NCBI GenBank assembly: GCA_963978895.1
Contig: OZ022239.1
Location: 13,907,270 to 13,971,269 of the forward strand
Direction: 5' to 3'
From: Erpobdella octoculata
Lineage: Eukaryota; Annelida; Clitellata; Hirudinida; Erpobdellidae
Length of the DNA stretch: 64,000 nt
Every line of letters begins with the position of its first letter. Within the stretch, counting starts at the first letter, position 1. Position numbers and translations under genes: made by a program. Below the pieces are notes generated by a model. It saw only the letters and a list, made by a program, of their open reading frames with translations. It did no database searches and was not told the origin of the DNA. Positions 1 through 11,163 of the stretch are shown here, piece by piece.

Positions 1-720
1 GTCTGTTACACTTTTTCTATTTTTCCTATCTATCTCAAATTGTGTACTTTTATTTTATTTTTTTAACAATTAAAGAAAACTTAGTTTGAACAAAAAACAA
101 GAAAAAAATTGATTTTTTCAGGATTTTGAAATATTTTAATTCTTTTTCCATGTTTTCGATGTTTCCACGTGGTTGAATTTGATTTAAAATTTGAAATATT
201 TTAATTTGTTCGTGTAATCCTGCTTGGATTTACATTAAATTTATTTATTCTAATTCGCTGTCTGCCGAACATGGACACAAGGACAAGCACCATTAACGAA
301 AATAATGTCTGAATTACTCCATCGACAGAAATTTGTGACTTGGAGCGATGGAAAATAAAATATGTGGCGCTTTTTTTTATTAATATTTTTTCTTCCGTTT
401 TGATATCGAAATGTTTGAGCGAGAAGACATAATTTTCGACTGAACCTCAAAACGCAAATCATGCACCCCCAGTACTGCTAATGAAGAATCTTTTTTTTAG
501 CATTTTTGAATTAATCTTAAGAAGATTAATTAACAATTTAATGTAAACTATTAGGAAAACATATATTAAAGTAATTCTACTTAGTTACAAGTTTTATTGG
601 CTTCTTGTAATGTATAACTTACATCTCCTGTTTTATAAACTGTTTTGAAATAGTTAATTATTGTGTAGCGGATCGAACATCTAATTGAGATAAATCTTAT
701 AGTTGCACACTTCTTCTGTC
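1..720. other. AT-rich sequence, no gene seen
   Basis: I see no coding similarity, no RNA gene and no clear repeat boundary here. The short open frames lack codon structure and recognisable motifs. Confidence 0.5.

Positions 721-725
<5 letters not shown>

Positions 726-806
<81 letters not shown>
726..806. repeat. (TA)n microsatellite
   Basis: An uninterrupted alternating TA tract of about 80 bases, the first of about eighteen in the window. It encodes only Ile-Tyr dipeptide repeats in all frames, so the open frame across it is an artefact. Confidence 0.95.
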
Positions 807-809
<3 letters not shown>

Positions 810-857
810 AGTATTCATTCAACTCAACGGTAATTTCTTTTATTATCCTCTTTTTTC

Positions 858-925
858 TTATTGGACGAAGATCGAGCACGTGACAAATTTATTGACTCAC
901 GTGACCTTCATCAAAATCACGTGAC
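858..925. promoter_or_regulatory. Cluster of three CACGTG E-boxes with inverted CCAAT
   Basis: Palindromic CACGTG hexamers lie at 877-882, 898-903 and 918-923, each followed by AC, so all three read CACGTGAC. An ATTGG (inverted CCAAT box) lies at 860-864. CACGTGAC is the core bound by bHLH-zip factors of the USF/TFE/MITF type. Three in under 50 bp of AT-rich DNA is more than expected by chance. No first exon is recognisable on either side, so the regulated gene is unknown. Promoter or enhancer function is an inference. Confidence 0.4.
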
Positions 926-1237
926 TGTGCTCTGCGAACCGTGGAACGAAGCCATTGCAGGAATGATGCTCAGTGGCTATTATTTCAAGTTTTATTGCTT
1001 CTATTAATGTTTCTACTGTTTATAATATTTTTATAACTATTTGTGCTATTATTAATAATTTTAAAATTATTTTCACTATTGCTTTTCTTATTCGTCTTAA
1101 AAATATTTAATTTAAATTCACATTTATATAACTATTTTATTTAATTTGATAAAATACTAAAGGCAACAAATAGTCTATTTTGTTTGTTGCATGATCATTA
1201 TGTAATTCACCAATCACAAAATGAAGAATTTCATACC

Positions 1238-1375
1238 TACATCATCATCATCACCATCACCATCACCATCACCACCATCACTACCATTACCATCACCATA
1301 ATCACCATCATCACCATTATCATCATCGGCAACATCATCATCATCATCACCATTATTACAATTACACAAAATACT
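1238..1375. repeat. Imperfect (CAT/CAC)n array
   Basis: Trinucleotide-based array of cat, cac and att triplets. The open frame reading Ile-Thr repeats is a product of the array. Confidence 0.85.
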
Positions 1376-1639
1376 TTATGTTTGTGATACTGATTTAATG
1401 AGGCTGGATTTTAGCAATTAAAACACGTGACGTGATCCGATGAATTTTGCTATGAGAAAAGAAATAAATAGTAAGAATAAAACAAATAATAAATTTTAAT
1501 ATTATTAATAATTTATTTTATTATTGATAATCGTATTATTAAAAAATTTTAAAAATAGTAACAATAATTTTTATTATTAAAATTGATATTAATAAAATAC
1601 CATTAATAAATTATTATAATTAATAAAATCTACATACAT

Positions 1640-1914
<275 letters not shown>

Positions 1915-2099
1915 TTTAAACATGCTCTGTTGAAGTATACACGCCATTTAGAAGACGCGGTTTTATAGAAGCCAAATGCATAACAATTACAAGATTGAAG
2001 AAAATATGATTAGAAAAATTATCTTGAACAAAATTAAACCAGTTAAAAAGGATTCTAAGTTGAAATTTTGCATATACTATAATAACATAAAACATATAA

Positions 2100-2930
2100 T
2101 ATTGTTCTCAAAAATAGACCTGTCAACTTTAATAATAGTTTGAAGCAAAGTAATGTTGTTTATAAATTTACTTGCCCGTATCATGAAGATATACCTCATT
2201 GTTATATAGGTCATACAAGAACGACACTTGCTAGAAGGTTGACGATGCATGTTCAAGGTGGCAGTATTGCAGATCACATGAGGGTGCAACATCAGATTCG
2301 TCTTGACAGAAAGATATTGGACAACAACACTGAGATTTTGCGTTGAGAGCATTGTCCGATTCATCTCAAATTGTCTGAAGCTTTGTATATTTCTCAGGAA
2401 AAACCCAAAATTAATATGCAAAGAGATTTTAAAGATGGCACAATGTCTTTTTTCAATGTATCTGATGTTGGTGATGTTAAATTGAATAGAATCAACCTAG
2501 ATATTAATACTTTGATTTGTTCTGATCCAGTCAATGCAGGGGCTGCACAACCGTGTCTGCAGTCTGCAGATATTCAACTTGCTATGGAACATCAGATAGA
2601 AAATGTTGTCTCTGTTGAAAACATATCTGGACACGTAAATGATCAAAATGCAAAAGAAAGTTGTTCGTTCAAGGTCGTGACCGCTGATGACGTTAATATT
2701 GATGTTGATAACTGTTTTTCTCCTTTACATGCATCTGTTGAAAATAAACATGATGGTGATTTAAAAGGCATTTCAATTACAGATTGCATGTTGCTTGGTT
2801 TAAAATGCGAAGATAATCATCCTTCTATAATTTCTGAAATCCGCATTGATTCGTACCCATTCATAGTCGAGTGTTGTGTTCAACATACCCCAACAAAAGC
2901 GCTTAACAACCACTGTTTTTTGGTGGTGGA
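2100..2930 (+). pseudogene. Penelope-like element 3' fragment (GIY-YIG endonuclease plus C-terminal tail)
   Basis: The plus-strand frame 2140-2345 gives NVVYKFTCPYHEDI, then YIGHTRTTLARRLTMH, then a segment ending in ADHMR. This is the same GIY-YIG-type layout as the endonuclease of the Penelope-like element at 19.5-20.9 kb, whose matching segment is YIGHTRTTLSRRLTMH. A stop codon and frame change near 2343 separate it from a downstream frame (2371-2952) that would continue the C-terminal tail. The reverse transcriptase part is absent, so this is a truncated, frameshifted relic. The last 200 bp has no clear counterpart in the other copy and may be family-specific tail or unrelated sequence. 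Confidence 0.75.
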
Positions 2931-3123
<193 letters not shown>

Positions 3124-3195
3124 TTATTTATTAGTTTTGTTTTTCCTATTATTTAACTTCAGCTTTTAATAATAATTGAAAAGCGAAACTCCGCC

Positions 3196-3362
3196 TTGCA
3201 TTTGCAAGCCAGTCCCAAGCCTGGAGACAGGAGGAGGGAAAAGTTAAAAACAACAAATTATGATCCACGACAGGAAGTACTTAGGTGCTTCCTACATACA
3301 GCCATTTCAGTCTTAAAACACCTGGTGTAAAGGACTATAAACTATTATAAAAAAAAAAAATT
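3196..3362 (+). repeat. SINE body and poly(A) tail, copy 1
   Basis: The segment begins near tgcatttgcaagccagtcc, passes through aggaagtacttaggtgcttc and ends in a run of A. It matches 38774-38946 almost base for base, including the terminal A run. A shared body with a poly(A) end marks a retroposed SINE family. The head at 2931 probably belongs to this copy. Confidence 0.75.
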
Positions 3363-3391
3363 GAAAAACAAAGTATATTTTTTTAAACAAA

Positions 3392-4273
3392 ATGTCTCTT
3401 AATATGAATGACGACGAAGATCCTGTGTCGAGAAAACGGCGTCTAGCTAAAGAAAGGCAACAGAGATATCGCGCAAGACAAACTCCACAATCAAAGCAAA
3501 AATTCGAGTTTTAGATTCAGAAGCTCATCAACAACGCACTGCACAAATGTCTGTTGAGGAATTGTAAATTTTTCATGATTCTCATGCCGCATCACAACAA
3601 CGTTATGTCTATCGACTTACTCCTCAACATCTAGAAGCTTTTCACACTTCCATTGCTGCCTCACAACGTCATCGAATTGAGCAAATTTCTCCCCATGAAT
3701 TGCGGTTACATAGAGAAACCAATGCTGCCAAGGAACGCCATCGAGTTGAACAAATGTCTCCCAATGAATTGCAGCTACATCGAGCTGCTAATGCGATCTC
3801 CCAACGTTTAGCACGAGATCGTGCGGGTGAGGCAGTTCGTAACGAAGCAATTAACTTCAACAAAACTCAATTCGATCAACATGATTGTGGTGAATTTGAT
3901 GTTTTATGTACTTGATGTCGATCAAGAAATTTTGCTGCAGAGCAACCATCAGATGGACTATTCACTTCATGTTGTCGAAAAGGCAAAGTAATGTTGCCAA
4001 ACCAATTGAAATTCACGGTAATACACTTGTATATCCCGATTTTCTTAAAAGCCTCATATCAGACACGTCCAACCCAGATAGACAAAATTTTCGACAACAT
4101 ATTCGATCATACAACAGCGCAGTTTGTTTCGCTTCCATGGCCGCAAAGATTTTTGATTTGCTTATATATAGAATTTTTTTTGGTTATCAAATGTCATTTT
4201 GTTTTTGTTGACTATTTTTATAATAACGGGCGCCGTATTTTAAAACTTCCGTCATTTTGACGGGCTATCTCTA

Positions 4274-4274
<1 letters not shown>
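3392..4274 (+). mobile_element. Non-autonomous Helitron with residual N-terminal ORF
   Basis: From the ATG at 3392 a broken reading frame shows a basic start (SRKRRLAKERQQRYRARQ), then repeated units of the type HRIEQISPHELRLHRETNA, then a conserved pre-Rep segment with HDCGEFDVLCT, CRSRNF and SCCRKGKV. This matches the N-terminal zinc-finger-like and Helitron-like N regions of RepHel proteins. Stops at about 3513, 3568 and 3913 break the frame. The Rep nuclease and helicase are absent. The element ends with a textbook Helitron terminus: a 6-bp stem hairpin CCGTCA-TTT-TGACGG at 4249-4263, then CTAG at 4271-4274 followed by T. The 5' end was not located. Confidence 0.75.
4249..4274 (+). other. 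Helitron 3' terminal hairpin and CTAG end
   Basis: Stem CCGTCA/TGACGG with a TTT loop, eleven bases before the CTAG terminus, which is followed by T as expected for insertion between A and T. The same end occurs at 4558-4583 (plus) and 51478-51502 (minus). Confidence 0.8.
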
Positions 4275-4307
<33 letters not shown>

Positions 4308-4403
4308 CGTTACGCGAAATTGCTAACATACATACATACATACATACATAGCAAAGTATGTAGATAGATGTATATATATATTATTTATATATATATAATA
4401 TAT

Positions 4404-4486
<83 letters not shown>

Positions 4487-4552
4487 TATATATATATATA
4501 TTATACATTATATATATATATATATTATACATTATATATATATATAACTTTA
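4275..4552. repeat. TA-rich tracts with embedded Helitron-associated motif copy 2
   Basis: (TA)n at 4275-4305, then the reverse complement of the 1640-1690 motif at about 4306-4355 with a (catа-type) CATA run inside, then interrupted (TA)n up to 4552. Confidence 0.7.
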
Positions 4553-4554
4553 TA

Positions 4555-4583
4555 GCACGTCATTTTTGACGGACTATCTCTAG
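4555..4583 (+). mobile_element. Second Helitron 3' terminus
   Basis: Hairpin CGTCA-TTTT-TGACG at 4558-4571, then gactatctctag ending at 4583 and followed by T. It differs from the 4249 copy by one or two bases. It is therefore the end of a second, probably very short, non-autonomous copy occupying part of 4306-4583. Confidence 0.65.
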
Positions 4584-4649
4584 TAAGTATCATATTTGCA
4601 ATTCCTCCTTAATTATTTTACCTTGAAGTTAAACATTTATTCGCTTATT

Positions 4650-5075
4650 TCATCGGAGAAAATTTCAGCTAATAAATATAACAATTGATGAATATATTTC
4701 AGCAAATAAATATAAAAATTAATGAATATATTCTAGCAAATAAATATAAAAATTTATGAATATATTTTAGCAAATAAATATATCAATTGATGAATATATT
4801 TTAGTAAATAAATATAACAGTTGATGAATATATTTCAGCAAATAAATATAGCAATTGATGAGTTTATTTTAGTTAATAAATATAACAATTGATGAATATA
4901 TTTCAGCAAATAAATATAATAATTGATGAATATATTTCAGCAAATAAATATAAAAGTTTATGAATTTATTTTAGCAAATAAATTTATCAATTGATGAATT
5001 TATTTTAGTAAATAATTATAACAGTTGATGAATATATTTCAGCAAATAAATAAAACCATTGATGAATATATTTCA
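4650..5075. repeat. 34-bp satellite, about 12 units
   Basis: Units of the form agcaaataaatataacaatt plus gatgaatatatttc repeat every 34 bp (starts at 4701, 4735, 4769 and so on), with point differences between units. No coding potential. Confidence 0.85.
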
Positions 5076-5339
5076 CAAAGTAGACGCGCACATTCAATTA
5101 TTACATGAGAACAATTTATTGCTGCAATAAACATTAGAAATGAATGCCAAAGGTTGATGTCAGGTTGGATTTTGATGGAGGTAATGAGAAAGCATGTAAT
5201 GTGGGAATTAAACTCCATGTAAACTTGCATGACCTTCATCTCCGATGATGGACGACGCCGCTTGTTCTTCCCTGCCACATTGGAAGTTGCTGATTCGCTG
5301 CATTGGTTGTTTTTGTATTTATTCCGATTTGCGTTTTAT

Positions 5340-5440
5340 GGAAACTTGTTTATGCCATAGTTGTTGCAATTGTCGTGGTTACTATGTTGTTGCAGTTGCC
5401 ATGGTTACTATGTTGTTGCAGTTGCTCTACTTTGTTGTCT
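5340..5440. repeat. Short tandem duplication containing an X-box-like motif
   Basis: The phrase ggttactatgttgttgcag occurs twice in tandem, 28-29 bp apart. Between them gttgccatggttac (5395-5408) resembles an RFX X-box with one mismatch in the right half-site. Confidence 0.5.
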
Positions 5441-5509
5441 TTTTCATGTTTCAGGTTGACTAATGTTAAGTAATTTATTAAGAAATATTTTATAGACAAG
5501 TTCCATCGG

Positions 5510-5755
5510 ATCATGCAATCATAAGTTCACATGTTCATATGTTCAAGCGTTCGTATGTTCATATGTTCATGAGTTCATAGGATCATATGTTCATATATGT
5601 TCATATGTTTATATGTCCATGCGTTCATATGTTCAATCTTTTTCATGAGTTCATAGGATCATATGTTCATATATGTTCATATATTTATATGTTCATTTGT
5701 TCATATTTTCAATATTTATATGTTCATTTGTTCATATGTTCAATATTTATGCGTT
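5510..5755. repeat. gttcatat-type degenerate array
   Basis: Imperfect repetition of gttcatat and gttcatag octamers. The open frame across it (MFIYVHMFI and so on) is a by-product of the array. Confidence 0.8.
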
Positions 5756-5824
5756 CTTCTATTGTGTTTCATAAATGCAATTTTATTATAATGTTTGCAG
5801 TAGCTGGAGGACTTAGAAAATGAA

Positions 5825-6230
5825 AGCAGATGAAAGTTGTCGAATGTTGAGAAGGCTGGAAATTCTAAAAACAAAAATTTATCAATTTTTTTCTCGAAGT
5901 AGCAGCAAAAAGAAAAAATAAAATTTTTGAAAATTTTTCAACGATCCAATTTAAAAAAATTTTTTATTAAAAATTTTTTTTATGTCAAAGGTCTCCAGTG
6001 AAAAACTTTCAAGACAGCAACCTCTAATGAAGTATGACTCTCATTCATTCATTTCATATACATTATAAAAAAATCTCAATTAAAATCATCTCGAGTTATT
6101 TGTTAAAATAATTAATAATTTTGCATCTTGTTTAAATTTGATTAAAGCAATATGATTTTAATATCTACAACACCGATGTATCGACAACATGGCAAATCTT
6201 TTGTTTTCGCATAAAACGAAAACGTTGACA
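5825..6230. other. AT-rich sequence, no gene seen
   Basis: Poly(A/T)-rich sequence with no supported feature. Confidence 0.5.
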
Positions 6231-6239
6231 ATTTATATC

Positions 6240-6312
6240 GACAGGAGATCGAAGGAGAGATGTGGAGAGAAAGAGAGAGAAAGGGAGAGAGAGAGAGAGA
6301 GGGAGAGGGAAA
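6240..6312. repeat. (GA)n-rich tract
   Basis: Imperfect GAGAGA purine tract. The minus-strand serine/leucine-rich open frame through it is repeat-derived. Confidence 0.85.
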
Positions 6313-6654
6313 GAACGCATGAAAGAAGAAATAGATGGATGTGACGAAACACGGACGTATGAGAAATGATTCGAGCGGACTGGTCAGAAATAGGAATGCA
6401 CGTCTGGAAATGCATTTAAACGTGACATTCATTGATGGAGAGAGAGAAGCTTGTATTGATAGTGGACGAGATGTTATCAACTTCGATAAGAACGAAGTCC
6501 GTCTCTCAAAAGTCGTCTCTCTTTCAAGTACAAACCAGCTATGCGCATGCTTGGAGCTCTCAGGCATGTCATAGTCAAATAGTCAAGTACAAACACACGT
6601 ATCTTTATTTGATTCATTTGCTATATTTGAGGTTATTCCGTCATACAGGTTTTT

Positions 6655-6750
6655 TTTCATCATCATTATCACAACTATCATCATCATCATCATAGTTGTC
6701 ATCATCATCCTCATCATCGTCGTCATCGTCATATCATCATCACCACCACC
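6655..6750. repeat. (TCA)n array
   Basis: Trinucleotide repeat of tca/tcg/cac triplets, encoding only Ser or His runs. A cgtcgccatggtcac motif just downstream (6763-6776) again resembles an X-box with one mismatch. Confidence 0.85.
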
Positions 6751-6779
6751 ACCTCTGTCCTCGTCGCCATGGTCACCAT

Positions 6780-7542
6780 AACAACATGACCTTTGATATA
6801 ATTACCACAATGAATTTCTTATTTGCACTGCACAACAACAACAACCCGTTTAATATCCAGATAGGAAATTACCGAAAATATTTTAAAACCGAAATCACAT
6901 TTGCTGAATTTATTAAAAATATAAAAAAAATAAGAAATGTAATAATAGACGATATGACTCATAACTGGAAAGCACTGCATTAAACAAGAAGCAAGCTTGT
7001 ACAGGAGATATCCACCCATTCCACGAACAGAGCATAAAGGAGGTTATTTGCGTGTTTCCGGTATAAATTTTACAGCAGAAACCCACTGCTTAACACCTTC
7101 AGCACGGCACTAAAACTTCCCGGGTTGTCTCCCGGCAATGAGCACTCCGATGGCGCATCGGCGGCACAATTGACTCAAAGACAAAAGGATGAGGTCACTG
7201 AAGAATTACGACAATCGAGCGCAGAAAAAAAGCGCTCATCCCGAAGGAGCGGGAATATACATCCGGTTTTATTTTTCTTTCCACCACTTGATAGTATTTT
7301 TTTTGTTTAAATCGAAACGCCATCGTTTGAGTCATGATTGGCGTTCAATTATTGTAACGATAGAAGCACGAGTGGATAAAACTTCACGTGCTTGCGTGAT
7401 AAACAACATCAGCAACAGGCGCGTAGGCAGGGTGTTCAGTCGAGGGGAGGGGGGGTGGCAGGCAATATTTCACATCAGCTTGGTGGGAGGAGGTTGTTTT
7501 TTGCGAGCCAACCCTGCATATGTAATAATCACAGAACTCTAC
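6780..7542. other. Mixed sequence with a GC-richer patch, no gene called
   Basis: The part from 7080 to 7510 is less AT-rich than its surroundings and holds a 61-codon plus-strand frame (7125-7310) with a charged stretch RQKDEVTEELRQSSAEKKR. I recognise no domain, see no splice context, and the tail of the frame is low-complexity. The stretch is the target of the gypsy insertion, since the duplicated TCTAC lies at its edge. Confidence 0.35.
7538..7542. other. 5-bp target site duplication, left copy (TCTAC)
   Basis: TCTAC directly precedes the 5' LTR and recurs directly after the 3' LTR at 10334-10338. Confidence 0.8.
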
Positions 7543-7748
7543 TGTTGTGACATACTAATTAAATAACTATCTATTTAATTATATATCTTTTTAGTATCTT
7601 TGTATGGACACGAGCTTCGTGTAGTTCCGCCTTCTTTGTCTTTTGTTGTTCGGATTGCCATCGTGCTGGTCGTGTCTCGTATATCGAAATAAACGTTCGT
7701 GAGTTCATTGCTTGTATTCTAAAATATATTATAACCGACGTTATAACA
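7543..7748 (+). repeat. 5' LTR of the gypsy element
   Basis: 206 bp, TG...CA ends. It differs from the 3' LTR at about four sites, including cc/tc near 7630 and aaacg/aaaag near 7690. An aataaa lies within it and would serve as the polyadenylation signal in the 3' copy. Confidence 0.9.
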
Positions 7749-7815
7749 TTGGCGACGAGGAATAGGAAAACTTTTGTTTATTAACGAACTTTGAAATTGT
7801 TAACGTAAAAAAAAA

Positions 7816-8607
7816 ATGGCCGACCAAATCACGCAACTCATGCAGCAGATGTGCAAGCAACAGGAGACCCTCATGAAGATCGTGGAGAAACTGGCTGCAT
7901 CTTCATCTCGCGTCGACACACATGAAATCGTCGTCGACCGACTTCAACGACGTCTCGAAAAATATTCACATGACCCAGAACAAGGAGGTCATTTTGAATT
8001 CTGGCTACGTCGATTCGACGATGCTTTAAACGAGTATCCTAACCTACCAGAGGAAAACAAGTCACACCTGCTTGTTTCCCTGTTGGACAGCCACACATAC
8101 GCGACATTTGCACGACACATCATGCCAAGAAAGCCTGGAGATCTCTCGTGGTCAGCAACGATCGAGACCCTACGTCTTCTCTTCGGTCTGAAAAAGAGCC
8201 TCTTCCGACGAAAATTCGAGTGTTTCCGACTCACCTTCGCACCTAACGATGACATAGATTCTTTCTCTAACAATCTGAATGCACGCTGCGAAGACGCAGA
8301 TTTCAATGGGGTAAGCGTGGAAACCATTAAATGCATTGCATTTGTTTTTTCATTTCAAGCTCCAGAGCTGGCGGAGTTTCGTGTTAGACTGCTGCGAAAA
8401 CTTGATGAAGCAGATGAGGTAACATTGAACGACCTGGTCAGAGAGTACCACACTCTCAGATCTATTAAAGACGATTCTGAATACCTTGAAGCACCATCCG
8501 CAGAAATCCATGCAGTCAAACATCGACAAGTCTCCAAGCCAACCAGCCCGTGCCCGTTGTGCAGCGGTGCTCATTGGGAAAAGAGATTGTCCAAAGGTAA
8601 TACATAA
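7816..8607 (+). CDS. gag: Gag protein of the gypsy element
   Basis: 263 codons from an ATG 68 bp after the LTR. Residues 1-40 form a Gln/Met-rich helical start. A capsid-like region follows (about 45-215) with FEFWLRRFDDAL, LLVSLLDSHTYATF, FGLKKSLFRRKFECF and ELAEFRVRLL; these are typical of retrotransposon Gag of the K02A2.6-like gypsy group. The C-terminus begins a zinc knuckle (CPLCSGAHWEK), but the frame slips just before the last cysteine: the neighbouring frame reads RDCPK. A frameshift near 8590 therefore cuts the nucleocapsid finger and separates Gag from the protease. Gag would bind and package element RNA; this copy is probably defective. Confidence 0.8.
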   Translation: MADQITQLMQQMCKQQETLMKIVEKLAASSSRVDTHEIVVDRLQRRLEKYSHDPEQGGHFEFWLRRFDDALNEYPNLPEENKSHLLVSLLDSHTYATFARHIMPRKPGDLSWSATIETLRLLFGLKKSLFRRKFECFRLTFAPNDDIDSFSNNLNARCEDADFNGVSVETIKCIAFVFSFQAPELAEFRVRLLRKLDEADEVTLNDLVREYHTLRSIKDDSEYLEAPSAEIHAVKHRQVSKPTSPCPLCSGAHWEKRLSKGNT

Positions 8608-8659
8608 AGAAAAACCAGTGAACAAGACAAAAAGATAGCGCCCTCATCAAAAGAAAGCA

Positions 8660-8900
8660 ATCGCAAATGTTTCTGGGGGAACACCAAAGTATCTGAAGGT
8701 GAACGTCCAAGGTCATCCGGTCCGACTCCAGTTAGACACCGGGGCCGACATCACTCTCATCTCCCGTCCAACGGTCAGCCGCTCCACATTGATGGCTGGT
8801 TCAAAACAACATTTTCCATCACTGAAAACGCTGGAGGTAACCACCAGGACCATGGAATATGTCATGTAACAGAGTCCAATGACCTTCTGGGATTCCCTTG
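8660..8900 (+). pseudogene. Gypsy protease segment and start of the pol linker
   Basis: The plus frame from about 8662 reads GGTPKYLKVNVQGHPVRLQL and then DTGADITLISRPTV, a retropepsin active-site loop (DTGA) with the usual following hydrophobic strand. Downstream, a second frame gives ESNDLLGFP then a stop, resembling the late protease motif LLG.DW. Stops at about 8634 and 8898 break the frame. Aspartic protease homology is clear; activity is unlikely. Confidence 0.7.
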
Positions 8901-9117
8901 AATTAAGCAGCTTCAAGAGTTTAAACAGCTCATAGAGAAGTTTATGATACAAGAGGTCACTACAGTCAACATTGATTATACACTCTCAGATGTCATCAAA
9001 ACTCTTCCAGTTGACAGCACAGACATCACCCTTACCACAGCAAGTGATGCCACCCTTAAATAAGAAGTAGCTACAGTCAACAATGATAAAGACATTGAAG
9101 ATACTGTATATACCTGC

Positions 9118-9835
9118 CAGACTGCTTACAAATTACCGGCCAAACATCCAATCTGTCCCTGGCCACCAGAATCATCTCCATGTAGTAGAATCCATATACA
9201 CTTCGCAGGTCCACTTAATGGGAAAATGTACCTGATAATTGTTGACGCCTACTCTAAATGGCCGGAAGTTATCGAAATGACTTCTTCCACTACCTCTGCA
9301 ACTCTGAAAGAGCTCCGACAATTATTCTCACAATTTGGTTATCCTAAAACTATTGTGTCTGACAATGGCACACAATTTTGTAGTTTTGATTTTCAGGTTT
9401 TTTGCAGGAAACATGGAATCACCCATGTACGATCTCCACCTTTCCATCCGCAGTCAAACGGACAAGCCGAAAGATTCGTGGACACGTTCAAACGTGGATT
9501 GCAAAAACTAAAGGGGGAGGAAACACCAGCCGAAGCCCTTCAAACCCTGCTCTTTGTGTACAGGAACACTCCCTGTCCGGCATCAGTAGACGGGAAGTCA
9601 CCAGCTGAAAACTTCCTAAATCGAAAGCCTCGAACACTCCTAGATCTGCTCGTCACAGAAGTGTTCTAAAGGTACCAACACCACTAAAGATTCCAAACAA
9701 AATTATCGCCGCTCAAGGAAGTTCAGTTCAGGAGACTTGGTTTACGTCCAAGATTATCGCCCAAGACTACCCACATGGACACCAGGCAAGGTGAGTGCAC
9801 GAAAAGGCCGCGTCATGTATTATGTCGTCGTTTAG
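9118..9835 (+). pseudogene. Gypsy integrase, catalytic core intact, C-terminus broken
   Basis: The uninterrupted core spans 9226-9669, with some similarity upstream from about 9118 (YTCQTAYKLPAKHPICPWPP). It contains LIIVDAYSKWPEV (first Asp), TIVSDNGTQF (second Asp) and PQSNGQAERFV (Glu), with exactly 35 residues between the second Asp and the Glu. This is the rve integrase fold that inserts the cDNA copy. The N-terminal HHCC finger is missing. After the stop at 9667 the C-terminal part continues in another frame (SGDLVYVQDYRPRLPTWTPG, GPY/F-like). The apparent start at 9226 is not a true start; the segment would be part of a pol polyprotein. Confidence 0.8.
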
Positions 9836-10127
9836 GGCCGCACGTGGCGAAGACACATCAACCAGATGCGACCCCGAAAGAATACTACAGCGACAACCTT
9901 GCTACACACATTTGATTTGCTACTGTCCCCATCAGAGAAACCCAAAAAAGATGACTCAGAAAAATTGGACACACCAGTACCACCATCTACAACGGAAGTA
10001 CACTTACCAGCTCCATCGACAGCCAGGTCGCCTCGGGAACAAAGACACCGACGTCCACCAAACCGCCTGGTAATGAACACCCAAATGAAGAAATACCCCA
10101 CGGAACCTTCATACTAAATGGGGGAGG

Positions 10128-10333
10128 TGTTGTGACATACTAATTAAATAACTATCTATTTAATTATATATCTTTTTAGTATCTTTGTATGGACACGAGC
10201 TTCGTGTAGTTCCGTCTTCTTTGTCTTTTGTTGTTCGGATTGCCATCGTGCTGGTCGTGTCTCGTATATCGAAATAAAAGTTCGTGAGTTCATTGTTTGT
10301 ATTCTAATATATATTATAACCGACGTTATAACA
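10128..10333 (+). repeat. 3' LTR of the gypsy element
   Basis: 206 bp, preceded by the polypurine tract at 10118-10127 and followed by TCTAC at 10334-10338. Confidence 0.9.
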
Positions 10334-10338
10334 TCTAC

Positions 10339-10690
10339 ACTGTACCATCTGCCTTTTTTTCCTTTCAAATTTTTATTCCTACCGACAACAAAAGTACATT
10401 ATATTTTTATTTTACGTTAATAAACCATCATGAAAAAATAGTTTAAAAATAGGCACACACGTTTGTAGAACCACGCTTATGTTAAAATTAAAAAAAACTA
10501 ATAAATTTAATTAATAACAAAAACAATGGGTGTTTTTTTGAAGAAATGTTGTGAGGAAAGGCATGAAACCGCTTTTGTTAGTGAAGTTTTTTGTATTACT
10601 TTCTTGTATATTTTTTTAAGTTGAGTGGAATTTATGAAGATTATTTTTATTTTTTTAAATCTTTTGTGTGTGGATGCTACTAAACATTAC
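10339..10690. other. AT-rich sequence, no gene seen
   Basis: Continuation of the sequence interrupted by the gypsy insertion. No feature is supported. Confidence 0.5.
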
Positions 10691-10709
10691 TAGACAGCAC
10701 AGTTAACGG

Positions 10710-11163
10710 AAGTATACACACGCATATAATACAGGTACACACGCATATAACAAAAATACACACGCATATAACTAAGATACACACGCATACAACAAAGATA
10801 CACACGCATATAACTAAGGTACACACGCATATAATGAAGGTACACACGCATATAACAAAGGTACACACGCATATAACTAAGGTACCTACGCATATAACGA
10901 AGATACACACGCATATAACTAAAATACACGCGCATATAACGAAGGTACACACGCATATAACTAAGGTACCTACGCATATAACAAAGATACACAGGCATAT
11001 AACTAAAATACACACGCATATAGCGAAGGTACACACGCATATAACTAAGGTACCTACGCATATAACAAAGATACACACGCATATAACTAAAATACACACG
11101 CATATAACTAAGGTACCTACGCATATAACAAAGATACACACGCATATAACTAAAATACACACG
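10710..11163. repeat. 21-bp minisatellite, about 21 units
   Basis: Units of acacacgcatataac plus a variable 6-bp end (taaggt, aaagat, taaaat) repeat every 21 bp. Because 21 is divisible by three, both strands stay open and give heptapeptide-repeat pseudo-ORFs such as HITKVHT. Two further units lie beyond the transposon copy, at 12048-12080. Confidence 0.9.

Larger units (their letters stand above)
7543..10333 (+). mobile_element. Ty3/gypsy LTR retrotransposon, RT/RNase H deletion derivative
   Basis: Two 206-bp direct repeats (7543-7748 and 10128-10333) start TGTTG and end ATAACA, flanked by a 5-bp TCTAC duplication. Behind the left LTR comes a primer-binding-like ttggcgacgagg. A purine tract, gggggagg, immediately precedes the right LTR. 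In between lie Gag, a protease segment, and an integrase with a complete D-D-35-E triad. The order protease-integrase without RT and RNase H, in 2.8 kb rather than the 5-6 kb usual for the group, shows a large internal deletion between about 8900 and 9120. The LTRs differ at about four positions, so the insertion is fairly recent. Confidence 0.9.
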
